A stretch of 5,178 nt of DNA from Candidatus Melainabacteria bacterium (GTDB taxonomy: Bacteria; Cyanobacteriota; Vampirovibrionia; Obscuribacterales; Obscuribacteraceae). A model generated the notes under the pieces. That model worked only from the letters and a program-made list of their open reading frames with translations, was not told the DNA's origin and searched no databases. The position numbers and the translations under genes are program-made. Below are positions 1 to 5,178 of this stretch, one piece after another. Location of the stretch: positions 1-5,178 of the forward strand of contig JACQVM010000376.1 of NCBI GenBank assembly GCA_016209785.1, written 5' to 3'. Positions within the stretch are counted from its first letter, which is position 1. The number at the start of each line of letters is the position of its first letter.

Positions 1-34
1 CTCTTAAAGAGGACAGTGTTATCAAGTTATTTGT

Positions 35-53
35 GAGAATGAAAACGATTTCC
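35..53 (+). promoter_or_regulatory. Fur-box-like operator candidate
   Basis: The 19 bases GAGAATGAAAACGATTTCC agree with the classical Fur box GATAATGATAATCATTATC at 13 of 19 positions by hand alignment, and contain the small inverted repeat GAAA-acga-TTTC. The site ends one base before the -35 hexamer of the promoter at 55-83, which drives a TonB-dependent transporter gene; such genes are commonly Fur-regulated. The match and placement are seen directly. Control by Fur, and hence an iron link, is inference; other Fur-family regulators or a chance AT-rich match are possible. Confidence 0.4.
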
Positions 54-54
54 A

Positions 55-83
55 TTTACACCACAAAGACGTAAGCACATAAT
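55..83 (+). promoter_or_regulatory. Sigma-70 promoter for the TonB-dependent transporter
   Basis: The -35 hexamer TTTACA (55-60) and the -10 hexamer CATAAT (78-83) each match the consensus at 5 of 6 positions and are separated by exactly 17 bases. Transcription would start near base 90. If translation begins at 292, the mRNA has an untranslated leader of about 200 bases carrying two strong hairpins. No competing promoter of equal quality was seen closer to the gene. Confidence 0.55.
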
Positions 84-181
84 TAGCATGGCGTGCCCAA
101 TACTTAAGGATCACGTCCTGAGGGCTTTTGTTGAGAGTTTCTACCTTTAGGGCAATATGACTACTTTACAGCCAGTCAAAG

Positions 182-201
182 CCCCGCCCTTAAGGGCGGG
201 G
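182..201. repeat. Perfect GC-rich palindrome 1, centred on TTAA
   Basis: A perfect 20-bp palindrome: CCCCGCCC, central TTAA, then GGGCGGGG. The flanks can extend it imperfectly, since AAGC at 179-182 can pair with GCTT at 203-206 if the GT at 201-202 bulges out. The composition is far more GC-rich than the surrounding sequence. Hairpins of this form, followed by a TGCTTAC-like tail, recall the subterminal hairpins of IS200/IS605-family elements and also REP-type repeats. No transposase gene is nearby, so any element would be a remnant or non-autonomous. The palindrome is certain; its origin is inference. No T-tract follows it, so it is not a standard terminator. Confidence 0.85.
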
Positions 202-254
202 TGCTTACAAGGAATACGGCACTGGCGTGAACCCCTGCTGCATCTACCGCTGAA

Positions 255-280
255 AGACCCCGGCGTTAACGCCGGGGTCT
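255..280. repeat. Perfect 26-bp palindrome 2, centred on GTTAAC
   Basis: A perfect 26-bp palindrome with arms AGACCCCGGCGTT and AACGCCGGGGTCT. It lies 53 bases beyond palindrome 1 and, like it, has a TTAA core and GC-rich arms including CCCCG/CGGGG. It ends 11 bases before the preferred ATG at 292, so in mRNA it would form a very stable hairpin beside the translation start. The pairing with palindrome 1 suggests a two-hairpin unit (REP-doublet or MITE-like), but no target-site duplication was recognised. No T-tract follows, which argues against an intrinsic terminator. Confidence 0.85.
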
Positions 281-291
281 GCCCGCATGGG

Positions 292-3009
292 ATGATTTGC
301 CATAGTCGCAAGGTACATCCGGCAGTAGTGCTGTTCTTTGGTGTCTGTTTGGCGTTGTTTCTAGCAAGCTTGGCACGTGAAGCAGTGGCAGCCGAGGGGT
401 TATCTTCCAACAACGGACACTCAAGGGTTTGGCAGCAAGAACATGTTCTGTTTTCCCAAGCCAAGACACCATCTTCTGACATAGATTTGTATAGTCCAGA
501 CAAAGCCTCAGCGTTGGTAAAAGGTACCGTAAGAGCCTTTTCTGATGATCGCCCAATTGCTAACGCACTTGTAGTAGTGATAAGGGCAGACGCAGAAGAA
601 AGGCGATTTGAAGCCACCAGTGCTGCTGATGGCAGTTTTACGCTCAGCGGACTTGAGACAGGGGATTGGACACTTACCGTATCAGCCGAGGGTATGTTGT
701 CTGCTTCGCAGAAGATTTTACTAGCATTAGGTGAGACAAAGGTAGTTAGGATTTTACTTGCCGACCTTGAGGCAGAAGAAATTCTACGGATTACTGGAAA
801 GCGCACGCTTATTCATCCAGATAACATTGGCAGCACGACCAATCTTGGCAAGAATTTTATCCGTGAGTACAGGTCAGGTAACGACCTAAGAAACCTCATC
901 ACCACGACTCCAGGGGTGATGCCAGACAGTTACGGCAATATTATTGTGCGTGGTGAACATGATGCCCTTAACTACGAGCTTGATGGGGCTGTGCTCCCGG
1001 AATCTGCTGGTGTCTTGCAGCAGAGTCAGTTTGTAACACCACGCTCACTGGAGTCTATGCGCGTGGATATTGGAGGGTATCAAGCCAAAGATGGTGGTGG
1101 ACCGCTTGGTGCAGTGGTGCGTATGAAGTCTCTGCCAATTAAAAGCAAGCCCACCTTTAACATTGGTGGGCAGCTAGGAGGACCTTTGGCAGGCAACATT
1201 ACCTTTTATGCAAGTGGTGCAGTCAGTCAAGATCCAAAAAGCATTTTGCACCGACTTAAGTTTGAAGCATCTGGTCAAACCGTTGGGACTAGCTTGGGAT
1301 TAAGTCCACCGGTTAAGCACTTTGTGAGAAACGGGCGCGCAGATCTTAACTACTTAGGCAAGCTTGAGTTTGCACCAAGCGAGAAAGACACCATCAGGCT
1401 TACAGCACTTTTCAATGAGTCTTTTATGCAACTGCCTACCTCAGGTACCTCGCGTGGTTTTGGTGTACGCATGAGCCAGCACGATCGCCAAGATCTTGCC
1501 ATGGTGAGCTATCATCGCCGATTTGATAAGTATTTGGACCAACTCAACCTGCACATAATCAATGCTTTTTATTCTGAGCGAGTTAAAAGTCGCAATGCAT
1601 TTGATCCATTGCCGCTAATAAATGGTGAGGAGGGCTCGGCCAATTCTGTGTCTCCTTTGGCTAAGCGCTTTAATTATGTCTTTTCTGCTCAAGGAGATGT
1701 CTCAAAGACACTTTTCAATACACACAAACTAACCGCTGGGTTTCTTTCGGAAGTTAGACCTGTCCGGACTCAGTATGCTGGACTTTATTACAACGCTGAT
1801 TTGCTGGCAACGTTTGCAGCCCAAGAACAAGCTCGCTTGGCCGGTGACACGCTCAACACAAACCCTCTTCCTTATGCTGCTTCCATTAGCCCTTTTACAG
1901 GGGCTCCTGGTGGACCATTGTTTGTTGGAAATATTGGACGCTTCCGTGGTTTGCGCTATCTGCAGAGTGCTTACTTGCAGGACTCGTGGAGACCAACAAC
2001 AGGTGTTTTAAAACGGTTGACATTGGATGCTGGTGTTCGTGTTGATGTATACCATGGCGTCTTTGGTGACACTCTTAAGGTATCAGAGGCCATTGCGACT
2101 ATTCCTGATGTACCAATGTTTTCGCTGCAGCCTTTTCAAAAACAACGAGTAACAGATGCTCAAGCTAGTGGAAGATTTGGAGGAGCTCTAGTTCTTACAA
2201 AAAACACTGTGTTGCGCGGATCATTTGCCAACATTTTTCAACCACCGCCAGTGGATGTGCTGGTGCAACCACCTCAAGTTAGCCAAGGTCCAATTAATGG
2301 GATATTTAACGGTACAGTGCGTCCTTTAAGAGCAATTAGAGGGCAGCTTGTTGATGTAAGCATTGAACAGCAGATTGGCCCACGGTTTGTTACGCGGACA
2401 AACTTGTTTTACAAGAAGCTCAAAAATTTTGGTGACTCTGGCGTGATTCCCAATACACCCATTTACAACAGGCTCTCGTTGAGTAATTTGGAATCCTATG
2501 GCATTGAAACGCGCATGGATCTTAAACCAGATGGTCAGGGGTATGGATTTAATGGGTTCTTGTCAAACACGGTAGCTGTTGCTAAATTGGCAGGCTGCAA
2601 GTGCATTACAGGTGGTGTTTATGAGGTTGAGGAGGGTGCTGTCTTACAGACATATCCTGATCATGACCGCCGCTATACGTTGTCGGCTGGCTTAGGCTAC
2701 AAAGCACGATCTAACATGTGGATTCTAGGTGATGTGTCTGTTTATACTGGTTTACCGGATCGCAATAATCCACTATTTTTTGGTCCTCAACCTGCCCGTA
2801 CACCTGTTCGTACCATGCTAGGTGTTAGTGCCGGTTACAAGCTGCCTCAGAAGTGGCGACAGTCACATCGGCTTATGCCAGCATCGGTTGATGTGCGTAT
2901 AGACAATATTCTCAATCAACGTCTGCCCATCAATCTAGGCAGTCCTTTCCAAGGAACTCGTTTTTCATTGCCAATACGTGTATTAGCGGGAATGAACTGG
3001 GAAGTCTAA
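292..3009 (+). CDS. TonB-dependent outer-membrane receptor/transporter with N-terminal carboxypeptidase-regulatory-like domain
   Basis: This outer-membrane protein would import a scarce substrate using energy from TonB-ExbB-ExbD. With the ATG at 292 it has 905 residues. Residues 1-34 form a signal peptide (basic RK, hydrophobic VVLFFGVCLALFLASLA, cleavage after AVAA). Residues 74-160 form a carboxypeptidase-regulatory-like beta-sandwich containing DGSFTLSGL. EEILRITGKR (162-171) resembles a TonB box. A plug domain follows at about 177-282, with VRG (219-221) and LDG (230-232). The barrel runs from about 290 to the C-terminus and includes a DHDRR motif at 790-794 typical of this receptor type. 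The frame is open upstream to an ATG at 157, which would add 45 residues across two palindromes; I prefer 292 because the signal peptide starts there, although no Shine-Dalgarno sequence is visible at either ATG. The substrate is unknown; iron chelates are suggested only by the Fur-like site. Confidence 0.92.
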   Translation: MICHSRKVHPAVVLFFGVCLALFLASLAREAVAAEGLSSNNGHSRVWQQEHVLFSQAKTPSSDIDLYSPDKASALVKGTVRAFSDDRPIANALVVVIRADAEERRFEATSAADGSFTLSGLETGDWTLTVSAEGMLSASQKILLALGETKVVRILLADLEAEEILRITGKRTLIHPDNIGSTTNLGKNFIREYRSGNDLRNLITTTPGVMPDSYGNIIVRGEHDALNYELDGAVLPESAGVLQQSQFVTPRSLESMRVDIGGYQAKDGGGPLGAVVRMKSLPIKSKPTFNIGGQLGGPLAGNITFYASGAVSQDPKSILHRLKFEASGQTVGTSLGLSPPVKHFVRNGRADLNYLGKLEFAPSEKDTIRLTALFNESFMQLPTSGTSRGFGVRMSQHDRQDLAMVSYHRRFDKYLDQLNLHIINAFYSERVKSRNAFDPLPLINGEEGSANSVSPLAKRFNYVFSAQGDVSKTLFNTHKLTAGFLSEVRPVRTQYAGLYYNADLLATFAAQEQARLAGDTLNTNPLPYAASISPFTGAPGGPLFVGNIGRFRGLRYLQSAYLQDSWRPTTGVLKRLTLDAGVRVDVYHGVFGDTLKVSEAIATIPDVPMFSLQPFQKQRVTDAQASGRFGGALVLTKNTVLRGSFANIFQPPPVDVLVQPPQVSQGPINGIFNGTVRPLRAIRGQLVDVSIEQQIGPRFVTRTNLFYKKLKNFGDSGVIPNTPIYNRLSLSNLESYGIETRMDLKPDGQGYGFNGFLSNTVAVAKLAGCKCITGGVYEVEEGAVLQTYPDHDRRYTLSAGLGYKARSNMWILGDVSVYTGLPDRNNPLFFGPQPARTPVRTMLGVSAGYKLPQKWRQSHRLMPASVDVRIDNILNQRLPINLGSPFQGTRFSLPIRVLAGMNWEV

Positions 3010-3014
3010 TCCGG

Positions 3015-4010
3015 TTACCTTAAGTAGTCCTTGAGCCTTATAGCTTTAATGTCGCTGCGTAGCTTTGTCATGGCTTTGTTTTCTACTTGACGGACTCTTT
3101 CCCGGGAAATTCCTAACACCTTGGCTGTTTCTTCAAGCGACATGGGGGAGTTTCCGGACAAACCAAAGCGAAGCAAGATGACATCCTGCTCTCGTTGTGT
3201 CAGATGTGAGAGTAGCTCCAATACGTCCCTGGTGAGCAGTCGGGTTGCTGCAGCATCCTCTGGGGACTGGATTGACTGGTCTTGCAAGAGCTCTCCTAAG
3301 GTGGTGTCAAATTGCTCTCCGTAGGTTGCATCCAGTGACACAAGCTCACGTGAGGCACCAAAGGCAAGGAGTACTTTCTCCTTGTCGAAGCCTGTGTGCT
3401 GCACAATTTCATCGAGTGTTGGCCTGCGACCCAAGTTTTGTGCTAACTGTCTAACTTTCTTTCGTAACCTGGACAGCAGTTCTCCCATATGAACAGGTAT
3501 ACGAATGATACGAGACTTATCAGCTAAGGCGCGAGTAATTGCCTGACGAATCCACCAGGTGGCATAAGTAGAAAACTTGTAGCCTCGCTCAGGGTCAAAC
3601 TCTTCCACTGCCCGCAGCAGCCCTAGGCTTCCCTCTTGAATCAAATCCTGAAAGCTTAGCCCGCGATTTGTGTAACGTTTAGCAATGCTAACCACCAAGC
3701 GCAAGTTGGCTTGAGCGAGCTTTCTGCGTGCAGATAGATCACCCAATCTTGTGGCCCTTGCTAATTCAATTTCTTCAGGGCCCTTAAGCAGCTTGTGGCG
3801 AGAAATTTCCTGCAAATAAACCTTTAGTGAGTCTTCTTCAACTGTTGGTGGTTTAGCTTCTTCTAGTGTAAAGTCAGACTCACAGGCCCAAGTGATAGGT
3901 TCGCCCTCAAGTTGGACTTCCAAGTCGGCAAGCCCACCAAGCTCTTCAGCTTCTGCCGACAAACTTCCTTGGGTTATCCGTTGTTTTTTGCTTAACGATT
4001 TATCTTTCAT
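3015..4010 (-). CDS. RNA polymerase sigma factor, sigma-70 family (group 2/RpoS-like)
   Basis: This 331-residue sigma factor would direct RNA polymerase to promoters. Residues 1-58 are a poorly conserved acidic tail. Region 1.2 is at 60-90 ([16 protein letters not shown]). Region 2 is at about 98-168, with the core-binding stretch [25 protein letters not shown], and the -10 recognition and melting segment [18 protein letters not shown]. Region 3 is at about 169-245 and region 4 at about 263-318, with the helix-turn-helix [20 protein letters not shown] that reads the -35 element. It is too short for a full RpoD and lacks the region 1.1 and non-conserved insert of proteobacterial housekeeping factors, so a group-2, RpoS-like role is likely. 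In a lineage with short RpoD proteins it could be the primary factor. It converges on the transporter gene and diverges from moaCB. Confidence 0.93.
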   Translation of the reverse strand: MKDKSLSKKQRITQGSLSAEAEELGGLADLEVQLEGEPITWACESDFTLEEAKPPTVEEDSLKVYLQEISRHKLLKGPEEIELARATRLGDLSARRKLAQANLRLVVSIAKRYTNRGLSFQDLIQEGSLGLLRAVEEFDPERGYKFSTYATWWIRQAITRALADKSRIIRIPVHMGELLSRLRKKVRQLAQNLGRRPTLDEIVQHTGFDKEKVLLAFGASRELVSLDATYGEQFDTTLGELLQDQSIQSPEDAAATRLLTRDVLELLSHLTQREQDVILLRFGLSGNSPMSLEETAKVLGISRERVRQVENKAMTKLRSDIKAIRLKDYLR

Positions 4011-4015
4011 TTTGG

Positions 4016-4044
4016 CTTATATACTTGGGTAAACTTGCTGGCAA
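4016..4044 (-). promoter_or_regulatory. Promoter for the sigma factor, placed for a leaderless mRNA
   Basis: On the minus strand, TTGCCA (4044 to 4039) and TATAAG (4021 to 4016) each match the -35 and -10 consensus at 5 of 6 positions, with a 17-base spacer. The ATG at 4010 lies six bases past the -10 hexamer, about where transcription should start. No Shine-Dalgarno sequence precedes that ATG, in keeping with a leaderless transcript. A second possible minus-strand promoter is TTGCTG (4139 to 4134) with TATAAG (4114 to 4109), but its 19-base spacer is less favourable; it would give a leader of about 90 bases. Confidence 0.5.
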
Positions 4045-4045
4045 G
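4034..4045. repeat. Short inverted repeat over the sigma-factor -35 element
   Basis: CTTGC-TG-GCAAG is a 12-base inverted repeat with five-base arms that covers the -35 hexamer of the minus-strand promoter. A related arrangement in the opposite order, GCAAG-AG-CTTGC, lies at 4203-4214 in the spacer of the proximal moaCB promoter. Both could be operator half-sites for a dimeric regulator. Five-base arms arise easily by chance, so this is a weak suggestion. Confidence 0.25.
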
Positions 4046-4088
4046 CTTTGTTTGCAGCAGAGTTAGCCCACGCCTGCTTGGCAGACGT

Positions 4089-4116
4089 TTGTCGCCTGGT
4101 GTGACGTACTTATAGT
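4089..4116 (+). promoter_or_regulatory. Possible distal promoter for moaCB
   Basis: TTGTCG (4089-4094; 4 of 6) and TATAGT (4111-4116; 5 of 6) are separated by 16 bases. Initiation would occur near 4123, giving a leader of roughly 130 bases that contains the stem-loops at 4134-4189. The -10 hexamer overlaps the minus-strand TATAAG at 4114-4109, so the same bases could serve both directions. Confidence 0.3.
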
Positions 4117-4133
4117 TTTTAGGCTAACACAAA

Positions 4134-4189
4134 CAGCAAAAAGTTGCTGCTCGTGTTCTGTTGTCCTGAAGGGCTGGCAGGCACACGAG
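4134..4189 (+). other. Tandem stem-loop region upstream of moaCB, possible structured mRNA leader
   Basis: Two adjoining hairpins are visible. The first pairs CAGCAA (4134-4139) with TTGCTG (4144-4149) around the loop AAAG. The second begins at the next base and pairs CTCGTGT (4150-4156) with ACACGAG (4183-4189); inside it CCTG (4165-4168) can pair with CAGG (4178-4181), leaving the asymmetric internal loop TCTGTTGT. If the distal promoter at 4089-4116 is used, this would form the start of the moaCB leader. Moco-related leaders are known in other bacteria, but this region does not look like the Moco RNA motif as I remember it from the E. coli moaA leader. The pairing is seen; a regulatory role is inference. 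Confidence 0.35.
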
Positions 4190-4191
4190 TG

Positions 4192-4221
4192 TTTACATAC
4201 TTTGCAAGAGCTTGCTAGACT
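4192..4221 (+). promoter_or_regulatory. Possible proximal promoter for moaCB
   Basis: TTTACA (4192-4197; 5 of 6, the same hexamer as in the transporter promoter) is followed after 18 bases by TAGACT (4216-4221; 4 of 6). Initiation near 4229 would give a short leader of about 26 bases before the TTG start at 4255. The -10 is weak, so this competes with the distal promoter at 4089-4116. Confidence 0.35.
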
Positions 4222-4241
4222 GGGTGGCTAAAGCATCTCTT

Positions 4242-4247
4242 GGGGGA
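4242..4247 (+). promoter_or_regulatory. Ribosome binding site that decides the TTG start of moaCB
   Basis: GGGGGA lies seven bases upstream of the TTG at 4255, a normal Shine-Dalgarno distance. No in-frame ATG or GTG exists between the upstream in-frame stop (TAG 4216-4218) and the conserved DVS motif, and the other in-frame TTG at 4240 overlaps this site and has no comparable signal. This supports the TTG at 4255. Confidence 0.55.
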
Positions 4248-4254
4248 AATAGCC

Positions 4255-5178
4255 TTGCTCGATGTGTCAAAAAAAATAAAAACCTTACGTATTGCAACTG
4301 CACAAGCAACTTTAAAAGTTGGCCCAGCCACGGTAGCTCTGGTTAAGGAAGGAAAGATCCCTAAAGGCGATGCACTGACCATAGCTAAGGTGGCTGCCAT
4401 CCAGGCAGCCAAGGATACAAGCCACATTATTCCTTATTGCCATCCACTGCCAGTGGATTTTGTAGGGGTGGATTTTGAGCTAGCCCAAACAGCAATTACT
4501 GTTACTGTCACTGTGAAGGCAGTCTATAAGACCGGTGTGGAGATGGAGGCTTTGACTGCAGCTTCAGTGGCGGCGCTTACCATGTACGACATGCTGAAAA
4601 TGCTGGATGCAGACATGGAAATTTTCAAGGTGAAGCTGCTGGAGAAAAAAGGCGGCAAGTCTGATTATACAGAAAAGTATGCAGTGAAGCTTCGTGCGGC
4701 AGTTCTTGTAACTTCTGACTCAGTTGCGGCAGGCAAAAAAGACGATGTGTCTGGCAAGCTCATTGCTGAGCGCTTGCAACTTGAGGGATTGGAAGTGGTT
4801 GACTATAAGGTTATTCCTGATGATGTTGATACGATAGCTCTTACCTTAGAACAATATGCGGATGAGGCAAAGGTTGATCTTGTTCTGACCACGGGCGGAA
4901 CTGGTTTTAGCCCACGAGATTGTACTCCTGAGGCAATGGTGAGGGTGCTAGAAAGGGAAATCCCAGGGATACCTGAAATTACACGCAGCTATGGACAGGA
5001 GCGCACACCGTATTCAATGCTGTCACGCGGCAAGGCTGGAATTCGAGGCAAGACAATTATTGTAAATCTGCCTGGATCTAAAAAGGGTGTCATAGACTCC
5101 CTTGAATCACTTTTCCCAGCCTTGTTGCATGCTTTTAAGATGCTCTGGGGTGGTGCTCACTCATCACCAATGCAGAGA
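4255..5178 (+). CDS. moaCB: Bifunctional molybdenum cofactor biosynthesis protein MoaC/MoaB (fusion; 3' end outside window)
   Basis: The MoaC part forms cyclic pyranopterin monophosphate from 3',8-cH2GTP, the second half of the first Moco step. The MoaB/MogA part would bind molybdopterin and adenylylate it before molybdate insertion. Both act in the cytoplasm. The visible 308 residues start at a TTG. MoaC spans about 1-138, with PKGD (36-39), CHP (62-64), TGVEMEAL (93-100) and YDMLK (111-115), so its conserved active-site residues look intact. The MoaB/MogA domain spans about 146-297, with IPDD (187-190), TTGGTGFSPRD (212-222) and NLPGSKKG (271-278). The start DVSKK lacks the dozen or so residues that precede it in E. 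coli MoaC, as in other MoaC/MoaB fusions. No stop codon occurs before base 5178; since fusions of this type run to about 300 residues, the stop should lie close beyond the edge. Confidence 0.92.
   Translation, partial: MLDVSKKIKTLRIATAQATLKVGPATVALVKEGKIPKGDALTIAKVAAIQAAKDTSHIIPYCHPLPVDFVGVDFELAQTAITVTVTVKAVYKTGVEMEALTAASVAALTMYDMLKMLDADMEIFKVKLLEKKGGKSDYTEKYAVKLRAAVLVTSDSVAAGKKDDVSGKLIAERLQLEGLEVVDYKVIPDDVDTIALTLEQYADEAKVDLVLTTGGTGFSPRDCTPEAMVRVLEREIPGIPEITRSYGQERTPYSMLSRGKAGIRGKTIIVNLPGSKKGVIDSLESLFPALLHAFKMLWGGAHSSPMQR

Noticed and set aside
1..11. Inverted repeat CTCTT-A-AAGAG at the window edge
   Set aside because: It is short and cut off from its context by the window start, so it cannot be assigned as a terminator or operator.
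182..280. Palindromes as intrinsic terminators of an upstream gene or as attenuators
   Set aside because: Neither hairpin is followed by a run of T on either strand, as an intrinsic terminator would need.
178..280. CRISPR array
   Set aside because: There are only two units, they differ in arm sequence and length, and no third unit or regular spacing is present.
147..806. Minus-strand open frame of 219 codons opposite the 5' part of the transporter
   Set aside because: It lies antisense to the signal peptide, the regulatory-like domain and the start of the plug, its translation has no recognisable domain, and no start signal stands out. It is a shadow frame.
1775..2011. Second + frame open reading frame inside the transporter barrel
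   Set aside because: It overlaps a well-supported coding frame, is short, and shows no domain or ribosome binding site of its own.
3121..3454. Two short + strand frames opposite the sigma-factor region 3 and 4 coding sequence
   Set aside because: They are complementary to strongly conserved sigma-factor coding sequence and have no plausible protein character.
4215..4427. Minus-strand 70-codon frame opposite the start of moaCB
   Set aside because: It is antisense to the conserved MoaC region and no domain is recognised in its translation.

Overview
The window reads as an ordinary chromosomal stretch of a Gram-negative bacterium. The outer-membrane TonB-dependent transporter requires an outer membrane, the base composition is moderate, and the visible promoters are sigma-70 type. 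The phylum is not settled. The transporter, with an N-terminal carboxypeptidase-regulatory-like domain and a DHDRR barrel motif, resembles Acidobacteriota-type receptors. The sigma factor resembles the small group-2 sigma factors of cyanobacterial relatives and RpoS-like proteins. The MoaC-MoaB fusion is best known to me from Bacteroidota. I infer a lineage outside the well-studied phyla, with low confidence.

Layout. Bases 1-291 hold the regulatory leader of the transporter: a Fur-like inverted repeat (35-53), a good sigma-70 promoter (55-83), and a GC-rich patch with two perfect palindromes, both centred on TTAA (182-201 and 255-280). The TonB-dependent transporter follows on + (292-3009). 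The reading frame stays open back to an ATG at 157, but a signal peptide begins right after the ATG at 292, so I prefer that start. Five bases after its stop codon lies the stop of a convergent sigma-70 family factor on - (3015-4010), with no terminator between them. A 244-bp divergent intergenic region (4011-4254) contains promoters for both directions and a stem-loop cluster upstream of the last gene. That gene, on + from 4255 to the window edge, encodes a MoaC-MoaB/MogA fusion for molybdenum cofactor synthesis. Its stop codon lies outside the window.

The three genes do not form one operon or an obvious joint system. The transporter is probably metal- or iron-responsive (inferred from the Fur-like site). 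The sigma factor is a global or alternative transcription regulator, and the last gene is Moco housekeeping. I find no convincing sign of a new defence, mobile or biosynthetic system. The parts most worth a second look are the palindrome pair inside the 5' open frame of the transporter, the possibly leaderless sigma-factor mRNA, and the structured region upstream of moaCB.
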